Assembly: GCF_009708215.1 (NCBI RefSeq)
Contig: NZ_CP046175.1
Location: forward strand, 4,340,001-4,404,000
Direction of reading: 5' to 3'
Length of the DNA stretch: 64,000 nt
Source of the DNA: Occultella kanbiaonis
GTDB lineage: Bacteria; Actinomycetota; Actinomycetes; Actinomycetales; Beutenbergiaceae
Part shown: piece after piece, positions 25,350-34,630 of the stretch
How the letters are laid out: each line of letters starts with the position of its first letter
Numbering within the stretch: position 1 is the first letter of the stretch
Notes under the pieces: generated by a model
The model's input: the letters and a program-made list of their open reading frames with translations, nothing else
Databases searched by the model: none
What the model was told of the DNA's origin: nothing
Made by a program: the position numbers and the translations under genes

Positions 25350-26453
25350 ATGTCCGAGATCACCCCCACCACGATCGACATCCCCCAAGCAGACCTCGAC
25401 GACCTCTCCGACCGGCTGGCCCGGACCCGCTGGGCGGACGAGATCGAGGGATCCGGCTCCGAGTACGGCACCAGCCTGGCCCAGGTGCGCGAGTGGGCCG
25501 AGTACTGGCGCACCTCGTTCGACTGGCGCGCGCTCGAGGCCCGGCTGAACGCCTACCCGCAGTTCACCACCGAGATCGACGGGCAGCGCATCCACTTCCT
25601 GCACGTGCGCTCACCCCGTCCGGACGCCACCGCGCTGATCCTCACGCACGGCTGGCCGGGCTCGGTCCTGGAGTACCTGGACGTGATCGACCCGCTCGTC
25701 GCGGCAGGGTTCGACCTGGTCATCCCGTCGCTACCCGGCTTCGGCTTCTCCGGACCCACCACCGAGCGGGGCTGGGGCGTGCCGCGCATCGCGGCCGCGT
25801 GGGTCGAGCTCATGAACCGGCTCGGCTACGACCGCTACGGGGCGGTGGGCAACGACGCGGGATCGATGATCTCGCCCGAGGTGGGCCGGCTCGCACCCGA
25901 GTCCGTCATCGGCGTGCACGTCACCCAGTTGTTCTCGTTCCCGTCCGGCGACCCGGCCGAGCTGGCGGATCTGACGCCCGAGGAGCAGGCCGGCATGGAA
26001 CGGCTGAGCTGGTTCTGGGAGAACATGGGCGCCTTCAACGTGCTCCAGACCCAGGCGCCGCAGACGCTGGCACACGCCCTCGCCGACTCCCCGGTCGGCC
26101 TGCTCGGCTGGAACGGGCAGCTCCTGGTGGGGCTGGACACCGAGTTCGTGGTCGCGAACGCGGCGGTCTACTGGCTCACCGGCACCAGCGGGTCCTCGAT
26201 CCGGATGTACCGGGAGATGGCCGCCGATCCCAGGCCGGCCGGACCCACCACCACGCCGACGGCGCTGGCGGCCGGCGCGAAGGACTTCCTCTCGATCCGC
26301 CGGTTCGCCGACCGCGACCACGCCGCGATCGTGCGCTGGCACGTGTTCGACGTGCCGGGGCACTACACGGCGCACGAGGCGCCGCAGGTGATCGTCGATG
26401 ACGTCACGGCGTTCTTCGCACAGCTCGCCTCCGGCGTGGGCCGGGCCGACTGA
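25350..26453 (+). CDS. Epoxide hydrolase (alpha/beta hydrolase with EHN domain)
   Basis: 367 aa. The N-terminal EHN domain (about 1-110) lies against an alpha/beta hydrolase core. The oxyanion strand is HGWPGSVLEY; the nucleophile Asp is in VGNDAGSMIS (often GGDWGS in the family) and the catalytic His in HYTAHEAPQ. Its length matches microsomal-type epoxide hydrolases. It opens epoxides to diols. Encoded just behind the DinB-like gene and controlled by the TetR operators upstream. Confidence 0.9.
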   Translation: MSEITPTTIDIPQADLDDLSDRLARTRWADEIEGSGSEYGTSLAQVREWAEYWRTSFDWRALEARLNAYPQFTTEIDGQRIHFLHVRSPRPDATALILTHGWPGSVLEYLDVIDPLVAAGFDLVIPSLPGFGFSGPTTERGWGVPRIAAAWVELMNRLGYDRYGAVGNDAGSMISPEVGRLAPESVIGVHVTQLFSFPSGDPAELADLTPEEQAGMERLSWFWENMGAFNVLQTQAPQTLAHALADSPVGLLGWNGQLLVGLDTEFVVANAAVYWLTGTSGSSIRMYREMAADPRPAGPTTTPTALAAGAKDFLSIRRFADRDHAAIVRWHVFDVPGHYTAHEAPQVIVDDVTAFFAQLASGVGRAD

Positions 26454-26495
26454 GGCCCGACGGCGTCCGCTCGCTCGCGCGGGCCGGCTGCGCTC

Positions 26496-26521
26496 CCCCG
26501 GTGGGTCACCCCCCACCGGGG
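26496..26521. terminator. Perfect 10-bp hairpin between convergent genes
   Basis: CCCCGGTGGG (26496-26505) pairs with 26512-26521 around a 6-nt loop. It lies between the stops at 26453 (+) and 26530 (-) and can act in both directions. Confidence 0.7.
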
Positions 26522-26529
26522 ACGGCGCA

Positions 26530-27933
26530 TCAGCCGACCGGCGCGAGCACGTTCGCCTCGTGCGGGTACCCGGCGGCACCCCAGAACGGCTCGTGGGCGG
26601 CCAGGCGCGGCGCGAACGTCTCCCAGTCCCGGTCGGACTGGGCGGACCAGGCCACCTCGGCAACGGCGGCCAGCCGCGGCAGCAGCATGGTGAACAGGTC
26701 CGCCTCGGTGACGATCGTCTCGGTCCACAGAGCGGCCTCGACGCCCACGATCGCGGCCGGGTCCACGCCGGGCAGGTACTGCTCCGGGTCCCAGTCGTAA
26801 CTGTCCCGCACGCCCACGGTGCCGGCCCAGTCCAGGCCGAGCGGGTAGTCGTCGTGGTACTTCATGTCCAGGTACACGTGCTTGGCCGGGCTCAGGATGA
26901 CGCCGACGCCACGCTGTGCCGCGGCCGCGATCGGCGCCGGGTCGGAGTTCGTGTCCCACAGCTGCACCAGCGTGCCCTCGGGCAGGTCCGCCGCGGCGCC
27001 CTCGCCCCAGACGATCGGGGTCTTGCCGGCGGCGGCGGTCAGCGCCGCCGCGGCCTCGATGAACTCGACGTACTCGGCGGCCTCCATGGTGTGCACCTCG
27101 TCGCCGCCGATGTGCAGGTACGGGCCCGGGGTGAGCGCCGCGAGGTCGCCGATCACGTCGGTCAGGAAGCCGGTGGTGGCCGGCAGGGCGAGGGTGAGCT
27201 GGGAGAAGCCGACGTCGGTGCCCGTGTAGACCTCGGTCGCCGCGCCGCCGGCGTTGAGCTCGGGGACGGCGTGCAGGGCGGCGTTCGTGTGGCCGGGCAG
27301 GTCGATCTCACCGACCACCTCGATGCCACGCTGGGCCGCGTACTCGGTGAGGCCGGCCAGGTCGGCGGCGCTCAGGTGCCCACCGGGCGCGCCGCCGACG
27401 GCGGTGGCGCTGGACTGCTCGGTCAGCTCGGGGCGGCTCGCGGACTCGAAGCGCCAGCCCTGGTCGTCGGTGAGGTGCAGGTGCAGGACGTTCAGCTTGT
27501 AGGCGGCCATCAGATCGATGACCCGGCGCAGCGCCGGCACCCCGAAGAAGTGCCGGACCACGTCGATCATGAGCCCGCGGCGGGCGAACCGGGGGGCGTC
27601 CTCGATCCGCAGCGCCGGGACGGCGCCGTCGGCGGCGAGCGCGCGCAGCTGGACCAGCGTGGCCAGCCCGCGGACCAGCCCGGCGGTGCTGCCGTCGATG
27701 TGGATCCGGTCGGCGTCGACCGTGAGCGTGTACGCCTCACCGGGCTGCGCACCCAGGGTGAGCTCGACGGTGTCGGAGGCATCGCCGTCGGCGTCCAGGC
27801 CGAGGCCGAGCAGCCGCGCGGCGTACCGGGCCACCCCCGGCGGCGCGACCAGCGCCGTGTTCTCGGTGAAGACGAACCCGTCACCGGGGCGGGTCTCGAG
27901 GTGGGTGGGGGCCGGGACGAGCAGCAGGCTCAC
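26530..27933 (-). CDS. Beta-N-acetylhexosaminidase, GH20
   Basis: 467 aa. An N-terminal GH20b domain (about 1-115) precedes a TIM barrel starting FARRGLMIDVVRHFFGV. The catalytic pair Asp-Glu is in HIGGDEVHTMEA. It cleaves terminal GlcNAc/GalNAc by substrate-assisted catalysis. There is no signal peptide, so it works on imported chito- or glycan oligosaccharides in the cytoplasm. GTG 27933 has AAGGAG 6 nt upstream. It is divergent from the large lyase-like gene. Confidence 0.92.
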   Translation of the reverse strand: MSLLLVPAPTHLETRPGDGFVFTENTALVAPPGVARYAARLLGLGLDADGDASDTVELTLGAQPGEAYTLTVDADRIHIDGSTAGLVRGLATLVQLRALAADGAVPALRIEDAPRFARRGLMIDVVRHFFGVPALRRVIDLMAAYKLNVLHLHLTDDQGWRFESASRPELTEQSSATAVGGAPGGHLSAADLAGLTEYAAQRGIEVVGEIDLPGHTNAALHAVPELNAGGAATEVYTGTDVGFSQLTLALPATTGFLTDVIGDLAALTPGPYLHIGGDEVHTMEAAEYVEFIEAAAALTAAAGKTPIVWGEGAAADLPEGTLVQLWDTNSDPAPIAAAAQRGVGVILSPAKHVYLDMKYHDDYPLGLDWAGTVGVRDSYDWDPEQYLPGVDPAAIVGVEAALWTETIVTEADLFTMLLPRLAAVAEVAWSAQSDRDWETFAPRLAAHEPFWGAAGYPHEANVLAPVG

Positions 27934-28042
27934 GCGGAACTCCTTGGCGGAACGTGTGGGGGATCGGTACCACGCTACTAGCACGCGTTGCACCGTCAGT
28001 GATGTTCAGTTCTGTGCAGATCCGTGCGCTGCGTGTGGGCGA

Positions 28043-28073
28043 CCTGTCACCGTGGGGGGCCAGCCTGTCACCG
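28043..28073. repeat. Two CCTGTCACCG direct repeats, 21 bp apart
   Basis: Identical 10-mers at 28043-28052 and 28064-28073, two helical turns apart and ending just before the AAGGAGG (28076-28082) of the lyase gene. The reverse complement CGGTGACAG also occurs in the dyad array at 54838. Possible regulator half-sites or an mRNA element. Confidence 0.45.
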
Positions 28074-28088
28074 GCAAGGAGGTCCGTG

Positions 28089-31000
28089 GTGAGGTCGAGG
28101 TCCCTGCGTTCGCGTGTGCGCTCCGTCCTGGGCGGCGTGCTCGCCGCCACTCTGATCAGCACCACAGCGACGGCGGTCGCAGCGTCCCCCGCCCACGCTG
28201 CCGCGGTGCCTGTCATCACCAACCCGACCTTCGCCGAGGTCGGCGCCAACGGGATCCCCACCGGGTGGGGCACCTGGGCTCCCGCGGGTACCGCGACCGT
28301 GACGGTCGAGGAGTCCGCCGGCCCGTCCGGTGGCCCGGCGGTGGCGCTCACCTCGGTCTCCGGCGCCAACGCCCGGCTCGCGCTGACCCAGCGGATCGAC
28401 ATTGATGCCACGACCGGTCGCGAGCTGACGCTCACCGGCTGGGTGCGCGGCGACGGGCTGACCGGCGGCTTCAGCATGCTCCGGATCCAGGCCTACAACG
28501 CTGCCGGGCAAGCTGTGGTCCCAGTCAGGGCGGGACCCTACGTGACGGGCACCTTCGACTGGCGCACCTACTCGACCGACATCGTGCTTCCCGAGGACGC
28601 CGCCCGGATCTCCATCGAGCCGATGCTCGACCGCGCCGGCGGCACCGTGTGGTTCGCCGACCTCAGCATCTCCGAGACCGTCGGCGGCGGCGCCCTGACG
28701 GCATCGCCGACCGCACGCGGGCCCGTCGAGCTGACGTGGAGCTTCGACCACGACGTCGAGGCCGACCGTTACGCGATCTACCGCACCGAGGGGTCCGCGC
28801 CCCCGGTCGCGTCCGCGGACACCTTCCTCAAGAGCGCGCTCGCACCGACGACCGCAGACGCCACCGCCGCGCCGGACACCACCTACGGCTATCTCGTGCA
28901 GGCACTCGGCGCCGACGGCTCGGTGCTGGAGACCGGCCCGCCGGCGACGACCACGACGCCGGCCACGTTCGCCGACCGCACCGTCCTCAGCCTCGTCACG
29001 GCTCTGCAGCAGGGCGAGGGGACGCACGTGAGCTGGGCGGTCGGCGACGGCGAGGCCACCGCCGACCTGACCGTCCAGGTCGGCGACGCCGCGCCGGTGC
29101 CGGTCACGGGATACCAGGGCAGCACCGAGGCGCCCGCCGGCGAGCCCGGCGAGGACGTCGTGCTGCGCTCGGGTGGGGTCGAACTCGCTCGCGCCGTGGT
29201 CGGCTCCGAGCAGCACCCGCGGACGCTGGTCGATCCCGACACGCTCACGCGCATCCGGTCCGATCTCGCCGCCGATGCGCCGACCGTCAGCGGCGCTTGG
29301 GACGCCTTGACCGCCCGCCTCGACGGCACCGGTGCGGCCTACCCGGGCTCGGCCACCGAGCTCTACCGGGCCCGGGACGCGGCGTTCGCCTACGCCGTCA
29401 CCGGCGACCAGGACTACGCGCAACTGGCCTACGACGCCGTCATGGCGGGGGCGGACTGGATCGTCGCGCGGGAGACGAACATGGGGCTCGAGCTCGGGCG
29501 CGGCGCCCTCAATCTGGCCCCCGCCTACGATCTCGCCTACGCCGGCTGGACCGAGGAGCAGCGCGCCGACGTCCGCGACCTCATGACCAGGACCACCGAC
29601 CTGCTCTCGACCTACCACCACGACACCCTCGACGGCGCCGACCGCGCGTCCAACTGGGTCGCCGTCACGAGCGGCACCGAGCTGGCGCTGCTGCTGGCCG
29701 CCCGTGGCGACGGCGACTTCGGGACCCACGACGAACGGATCACCTACCTGATCAACCAGCTGGCGCGGCACCTGCAGGACGGCTACACCGCGACCGGCTG
29801 GACACAGGAGGGCTGGGACTACTTCCACTACGCCCAGCTGTACCTGTTCCCGTCGCTGTTCATGACCCGCGACGCCGGCGTGCTCGCGCTCGAGGCCCCG
29901 TTGGCGGCGGTGGATTTCTGGAACCTCGCGCTGCACGCGGTCTCCTCACGGACCGCCGGCGACGTCGTCCAGTTCGGGGTGTCCGGCCCGAACAACCAGG
30001 TCAGCGGCACCTTCCCGCTGCTGTTCCCCACCGCTCCGGCCGAGGCGCTGCCGGGGCTGGTGCACCTGTACGACGAGCTGCAGGGTGTCGATGCCGCCGA
30101 CCCGCGTTTCGACGACGTGCACAGCATGTTCGCAGTGCTGTACTACCCGGAGGGCGTCAGCGACGACCCGGCGGACCTGACAGCCGAGGCAGCGCGCACG
30201 GCGCTGCTCGACGACGAAGCCGGCTTCTACGCCTTCCGCTCCGACTACGCCGATGCCGGCGACACCCTGATCTCGACGTCGAACCGCAACGTGCAGCACA
30301 AGGGCTGGTCGGCGGCCGAGACGTTCGCGCTGTCGTGGATCGGCGACGACAGCACGTGGGCGCTGCAGGGCGGCAAGGTCCAGGACCCGCTGCTGTGGAG
30401 CAAGCCGCTCGTGGACGGCGAGCTGGAGCCCTACGCGAACCAGTACGAGACCGTGCGCGGCGAGGGCGTCAGCCTCGAGTCCCGGTCCTTCGACGGCCAG
30501 GGCGGCGGGTACGTCCACCTCGACGGGGCGGCCAACTTCGAGGTCACGACGGCGGAGCGGGAGCAGGTCGTCGACCTCGCCCCGGGCGGTGCGGCGGATG
30601 CGATCGTCGCGATCCATGACACGTTCGGCGACGCGACGTCCCACGACTGGGACTGGCAGTTGCGGCCGGAGGACTCGGTCACGATCGCCACCTTCCCCGA
30701 GGGCGCACCGCACGAACCGCTGTTCACGTTCACCAGCACCGACGGAGCCACGCTGTCCGGCTTCGTCCCTGACCGCGACGGACTGACGGTGCAGGTGATC
30801 GACCACACGCTCCGGCTGACCCGCACCGGCACCGCTGCCGACTTCGGGATCGTGCTAGCCACCTCGAGCGCCGGACCGCTGACGTCCGAGATCATCGACG
30901 GCGACCTCCTGCTCGACGGCCGCGTCGTCGACCTCGCCGACCTCGGTGCGGTCGAGAACGGCTTCCCCGCCGCGGCGGACGACGGCGCGACCCAACCCCC

Positions 31001-31568
31001 CGCCGCCGGCGTCCTGAGCAGTGACAACGGCTGGGACACCGGTCTGCATGACGGCGATTACACGATCACGATGAACCTGTGGTGGGGCAGCAACGCCAGC
31101 CGGGTGCACCTGTACGAGAACGGCACACTCATCGCGTCCCAGCGTGTACAGCCCGGCACCCCCGCCGCCCAGCGGGTCGCGTTCCCGATCGCCGGACGCA
31201 CCGACGGCAGTTACAGCTACACCGCGGAGCTCGTCAACAGCGCCGGGCGGACGACCACGGCACCGCTGACTGTGACCGTCACGCATGCGGCGCCCGGCAC
31301 ACCCGTGCTCAGCCACGACAACTGGGATCAGAACGGGTCCTTCACGGTGACGGCCGACCTCTGGAGGGGCACGAACGCCACCGACTATCGGCTCTACCAG
31401 GGCTCCGAGGTGGTGGCGGAGGGTGAGTTGGTCGCGGCGACACCGGCGCACCAGCGCATGACCTACCGTGCGGACTCGCTAACGCCCGGCACCTACACCT
31501 ACCGCGTCGAGTGGATCAACCATGCCGGCTCAACCGAATCGGCGCCGCTCACCGTGAGAGTCCACTGA
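28089..31568 (+). CDS. Secreted heparinase II/III-like polysaccharide lyase with carbohydrate-binding modules
   Basis: 1159 aa. GTG 28089 has AAGGAGG 6 nt upstream and starts a basic Sec signal peptide ending near SPAHA-A (about residue 36). Order: CBM-like jelly roll (about 40-190), fibronectin-III-like module (about 200-295), an (alpha/alpha) helical region (about 380-690: RARDAAFAYAVTGDQDYAQL, GLELGRGALNLAPAYDLAYA, SNWVAVTSG) and a beta-sandwich (about 720-920) as in heparinase/alginate lyases, then two homologous C-terminal Ig-like modules (about 975-1065 and 1072-1159) like the N-terminal domain of chitinase A. The fold and NWV segment point to uronate-polymer cleavage, but the substrate is unknown. 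It has no cell-wall anchor. The next gene, a regulator, begins 59 nt downstream. Confidence 0.78.
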   Translation: MRSRSLRSRVRSVLGGVLAATLISTTATAVAASPAHAAAVPVITNPTFAEVGANGIPTGWGTWAPAGTATVTVEESAGPSGGPAVALTSVSGANARLALTQRIDIDATTGRELTLTGWVRGDGLTGGFSMLRIQAYNAAGQAVVPVRAGPYVTGTFDWRTYSTDIVLPEDAARISIEPMLDRAGGTVWFADLSISETVGGGALTASPTARGPVELTWSFDHDVEADRYAIYRTEGSAPPVASADTFLKSALAPTTADATAAPDTTYGYLVQALGADGSVLETGPPATTTTPATFADRTVLSLVTALQQGEGTHVSWAVGDGEATADLTVQVGDAAPVPVTGYQGSTEAPAGEPGEDVVLRSGGVELARAVVGSEQHPRTLVDPDTLTRIRSDLAADAPTVSGAWDALTARLDGTGAAYPGSATELYRARDAAFAYAVTGDQDYAQLAYDAVMAGADWIVARETNMGLELGRGALNLAPAYDLAYAGWTEEQRADVRDLMTRTTDLLSTYHHDTLDGADRASNWVAVTSGTELALLLAARGDGDFGTHDERITYLINQLARHLQDGYTATGWTQEGWDYFHYAQLYLFPSLFMTRDAGVLALEAPLAAVDFWNLALHAVSSRTAGDVVQFGVSGPNNQVSGTFPLLFPTAPAEALPGLVHLYDELQGVDAADPRFDDVHSMFAVLYYPEGVSDDPADLTAEAARTALLDDEAGFYAFRSDYADAGDTLISTSNRNVQHKGWSAAETFALSWIGDDSTWALQGGKVQDPLLWSKPLVDGELEPYANQYETVRGEGVSLESRSFDGQGGGYVHLDGAANFEVTTAEREQVVDLAPGGAADAIVAIHDTFGDATSHDWDWQLRPEDSVTIATFPEGAPHEPLFTFTSTDGATLSGFVPDRDGLTVQVIDHTLRLTRTGTAADFGIVLATSSAGPLTSEIIDGDLLLDGRVVDLADLGAVENGFPAAADDGATQPPAAGVLSSDNGWDTGLHDGDYTITMNLWWGSNASRVHLYENGTLIASQRVQPGTPAAQRVAFPIAGRTDGSYSYTAELVNSAGRTTTAPLTVTVTHAAPGTPVLSHDNWDQNGSFTVTADLWRGTNATDYRLYQGSEVVAEGELVAATPAHQRMTYRADSLTPGTYTYRVEWINHAGSTESAPLTVRVH

Positions 31569-31627
31569 GGTCGAACTCGCAGATCACGCGGAAGCGCCGC
31601 CTGGCACCGCAGGCGCAGAATGTGCGC

Positions 31628-32692
31628 ATGCTCCCAGCCGATCGTCGCGCTCGCCTCCTGCGCGAGTTGCGCATCCACGGCACCGTGCACACCGAGGGGT
31701 TCGCGATGGATGTCGGCGCCTCGGGGATGACGATCCGGCGCGATCTCGTCGATCTTGAGCGCGCCGGGCTCCTGCACCGGGTGCACGGCGGCGCGGTCGC
31801 GGCGGGTGCGGCCGACGAGATGTCACGGTCCAGTGCCCCGGTCGCCACGATCGGGATGGTCGTCCCGTCGGCGACCTACTACTTCCCGGACGTGATCCGA
31901 GGTGCACGCGCCGCCCTCGGTGCCGCGGGCGCGCGCCTGATCCTGGCCGTCTCGGACTACTCGGCGGTCCGTGAGCGTGAGCAGATCACGCGTCTGCTCT
32001 CACGGCGCGTGGACGGCCTCCTGGTCACGCCCACGGTCCACGCGGCCGACGACCCTGCCACCTACGAGCTCCTCGCAACCGCAGCACCGGCGGTCGTGGT
32101 GCTGGAACGGAGCCTGGACCACTCGCGCTGGCACGGGACGCTGGACACGGTCCGGTGCGACCACGAGGTCGGCGGCGTGCTCGCGGCCGAGCACCTGCTC
32201 GCGACCGGGTGCACGCGGGTTCTCGTGGCGGCCCGATCCAGCACGACCGCACCACTGGTCGGCGCCGGTGTCACCCGGGCGCTGGCAGCAGCCGGGCTGC
32301 AGCCGGAGGTGCTCGTGCTGCCGCCGGCACAGGCCCCCGCGGCTGCGTTGCAGGAAGCCCTGCAGGGCGTGGTCGACCGGTGCCGTGCCGGCACCGTCGA
32401 CGGCGTGGTGGTGATCCCCGACGAGGTCGCCATCGGGCTGGTGGACGCCGCCGAGGACGCGCGGCTGCGGGTCCCGGGCGACCTCGCCGTGGTCGCCTAC
32501 GACGACGAGGTCGCCGCCCTCTGCGCGACACCGTTGACGGCGGTCGCCCCACCGCGCCGCGAGGTCGGGTACTCGGGCGCACGGCTGTGCCTGGACCGCG
32601 TGATGTCGCGGCTCCGCGCGAGCACTCCCGGCGCCTGGTCCAGGATCGAGCTCTCTCCCGACCTGCGGATCCGGTCCACCACCCGCGACTGA
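31628..32692 (+). CDS. Hybrid regulator: DeoR-type HTH with LacI/GalR-type sugar sensor
   Basis: 354 aa. The first 60 residues are a DeoR winged helix (RRARLLRELRIHGTVHTEGF, MTIRRDLVDLERAGLLHRVHGGA). From about residue 75 the fold is a periplasmic-binding-protein-like sensor of the LacI/GalR type (TIGMVVPSATYYFPDVIRGA, HLLATGCTRVLVAAR, DLAVVAYDDEVAALC). LacI proteins normally carry their own short HTH, so this is a domain swap, though a recurring one in actinobacteria. ATG 31628 is preferred; an in-frame GTG lies at 31622, with CAGAAT directly before. It probably senses a sugar released by the preceding lyase and controls its gene (inference). Confidence 0.82.
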   Translation: MLPADRRARLLRELRIHGTVHTEGFAMDVGASGMTIRRDLVDLERAGLLHRVHGGAVAAGAADEMSRSSAPVATIGMVVPSATYYFPDVIRGARAALGAAGARLILAVSDYSAVREREQITRLLSRRVDGLLVTPTVHAADDPATYELLATAAPAVVVLERSLDHSRWHGTLDTVRCDHEVGGVLAAEHLLATGCTRVLVAARSSTTAPLVGAGVTRALAAAGLQPEVLVLPPAQAPAAALQEALQGVVDRCRAGTVDGVVVIPDEVAIGLVDAAEDARLRVPGDLAVVAYDDEVAALCATPLTAVAPPRREVGYSGARLCLDRVMSRLRASTPGAWSRIELSPDLRIRSTTRD

Positions 32693-32766
32693 GGGGGCAC
32701 CGGCGGCCAGAACCCTGCTCACCGCCGCACGGCAGGACCGTCGCTGCGGCACCTAAAGTGAGGGGC

Positions 32767-33819
32767 ATGAGTGAGGACCAGCAGGGCTCCTACGTGCTGC
32801 CCGGCCAGGAGTACACGCGCGACACCACCTACATCGAGACCCGCATCACCGCCGACGGCCGCGACGGCTATCCGGTCGAGGCCGGGCGGTACCGGCTCGT
32901 GGTGGCCCGGGCCTGCCCGTGGGCGAACCGGGCGATCATCGTGCGCCGCCTGCTCGGCCTCGAGGACGCCCTGTCGATGGGGATGTGCGGGCCCACCCAC
33001 GACGCCCGGTCGTGGACGTTCGACCTGGACCCCGGCGGGGTGGACCCGGTGCTCGGCATCGAGCGACTGCAGGAGGCGTACTTCAAGCGCACCCCCGACT
33101 ACCCCCGTGGGATCACGGTCCCGGCGATCGTGGACGTCCCCACCGGCGCGGTGGTCACGAACGACTTCGCGCAGATGACCCTTGATCTGTCCACCGAGTG
33201 GACCGCGTTCCACCGTGACGGTGCGCCCGAGCTCTACCCGGAGCGGCTGCGCGGGGAGATCGACGAGGTCGCCGGGCTCGTCTACAAGGACGTGAACAAC
33301 GGCGTCTACCGGTGCGGGTTCGCCGGGTCGCAGCGCGCCTACGAGTTCGCCTTCGACCGCCTGTTCGCGCGGCTGGACTGGCTCAGCGAGCGGCTCGCCG
33401 GCCAGCGCTACCTGGTCGGTGACACGATCACCGAGGCGGACGTGCGGCTGTTCACCACGCTGGCACGGTTCGACCCCGTCTACCACGGTCACTTCAAGAC
33501 GAACCGGTCCAAGCTCAGCGAGATGCCGGTGCTGTGGGCCTACGCCCGGGACCTGTTCCAGACCCCAGGGTTCGGCGACACCATCGACTTCGCCCAGATC
33601 AAGGAGCACTACTACGTGGTGCACTCGGACGTGAACCCGAGCCGGATCGTGCCCAAGGGTCCGGACCTGGCGAACTGGCTCACCCCACACCATCGCGAGC
33701 AGCTCGGTGGCCGGCCGTTCGGGGACGGCACCCCGCCGCCTCACCCGCGGCCTGGTGAGAAGGTCCCGGCGGACGCGACGGCCCTGCCGGGCGGCCGCCG
33801 ATCGAGCAAGCATCACTGA
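32767..33819 (+). CDS. Xi-class glutathionyl-hydroquinone reductase-like protein
   Basis: 350 aa. Thioredoxin-like N-terminal domain with the Xi-class active site RACPWANR (catalytic Cys) and a helical GST C-terminal domain with KDVNNGVYRCGFA and ADVRLFTTLARFDPVY. Family members reduce S-glutathionyl-hydroquinones. Actinobacteria generally use mycothiol instead of glutathione, so the physiological thiol may be mycothiol (inference). ATG 32767 lies 7 nt after TAAAGT (32754-32759), implying a leaderless mRNA. The last 30 residues are a disordered basic tail. Confidence 0.9.
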   Translation: MSEDQQGSYVLPGQEYTRDTTYIETRITADGRDGYPVEAGRYRLVVARACPWANRAIIVRRLLGLEDALSMGMCGPTHDARSWTFDLDPGGVDPVLGIERLQEAYFKRTPDYPRGITVPAIVDVPTGAVVTNDFAQMTLDLSTEWTAFHRDGAPELYPERLRGEIDEVAGLVYKDVNNGVYRCGFAGSQRAYEFAFDRLFARLDWLSERLAGQRYLVGDTITEADVRLFTTLARFDPVYHGHFKTNRSKLSEMPVLWAYARDLFQTPGFGDTIDFAQIKEHYYVVHSDVNPSRIVPKGPDLANWLTPHHREQLGGRPFGDGTPPPHPRPGEKVPADATALPGGRRSSKHH

Positions 33820-33856
33820 TGCGCAGCCCCTGCATCCGTGGTGCTAGCCTAGGGGC

Positions 33857-34096
33857 ATGAGGACGACGGTGAAGCTCGACCCAGAGGTCGCAGCGGCGGC
33901 CGAGCGGCTCCGCAAGGAACGTCACATCGGGCTCGGGGAGGCCGTGAACGAGCTTGCCCGCGCGGGTCTCACGCGTGGGGAGAAAGTGACCCGCTTCCGA
34001 CAGCGGACGGCGAGCGTCGGGCTGAAGGTCGACGTCACCGATGTCGCCGCCGCACTCGAACTGCTCGATCAGTACGACGCCGAGGACGCCAGTTGA
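33857..34096 (+). CDS. vapB: VapB-type antitoxin
   Basis: 79 aa. The N-terminus MRTTVKLDPEVAAAAERLRK is a ribbon-helix-helix DNA-binding segment; the C-terminal third should wrap the toxin. ATG 33857 lies 6 nt after TAGCCT (33845-33850), so the mRNA is probably leaderless. The stop overlaps the toxin start (TTGA), coupling translation. It neutralises and autoregulates the VapC pair. Confidence 0.85.
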   Translation: MRTTVKLDPEVAAAAERLRKERHIGLGEAVNELARAGLTRGEKVTRFRQRTASVGLKVDVTDVAAALELLDQYDAEDAS

Positions 34097-34521
34097 TCGT
34101 CGACGCCAACGTCCTGCTCTACGCCGTCGACGACCAGTCGCACTTCCACACCACAGCACGGACCTGGCTGGACGAGGCGATGAACGGCGTCGAACGCGTC
34201 GGGCTGCCGTGGGTGTCGCTGACGGCATTCCAGCGCATCATCACCCACCCCCGTGTCTCGGCGAGCCCCCTCGCCACGGCTGAGGCCTGGAGCTACATCA
34301 CCGACTGGCTGGACGCCGACCAGACCTGGGTACCGACACCGGGCGCCCGCCACCGAGACATCCTCGGCTCGCTTCTCATCGACGGCGACCTGCGCGGGAA
34401 CCTCGTCACCGACGCCCACCTCGCGGCGCTCGCCATCGAGCACGGAACCGGCATCTGCTCCTTCGACAGCGACTTCGCCCGCTTCAAAGGCCTCCACTGG
34501 ATCAACCCCGGCCGTCAGTGA
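34093..34521 (+). CDS. vapC: VapC-type PIN-domain toxin
   Basis: 142 aa. A PIN ribonuclease with the first metal Asp in IVDANVLLYAVD and later acidic residues in VTDAHLAALAIEHG and SFDSDFARF. VapC toxins cut tRNA or rRNA when the antitoxin is lost. The start is TTG 34093, inside the stop of vapB, which keeps toxin output low and tied to antitoxin translation. Confidence 0.87.
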   Translation: MIVDANVLLYAVDDQSHFHTTARTWLDEAMNGVERVGLPWVSLTAFQRIITHPRVSASPLATAEAWSYITDWLDADQTWVPTPGARHRDILGSLLIDGDLRGNLVTDAHLAALAIEHGTGICSFDSDFARFKGLHWINPGRQ

Positions 34522-34630
34522 CGCCGCCCAGACACCGAAGCACGTCCGCACCACGAGCACGAGCCGATGGGTGGCTCGTCGGCCTGCTCCTCGCTTGCGG
34601 GCAACCTGGCCGACGCGCGCCCGACGATCC

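Noticed and set aside
28068-29936. 622-codon minus-strand frame opposite the lyase gene
   Set aside because: Biased composition, no domain, wholly within the real gene.
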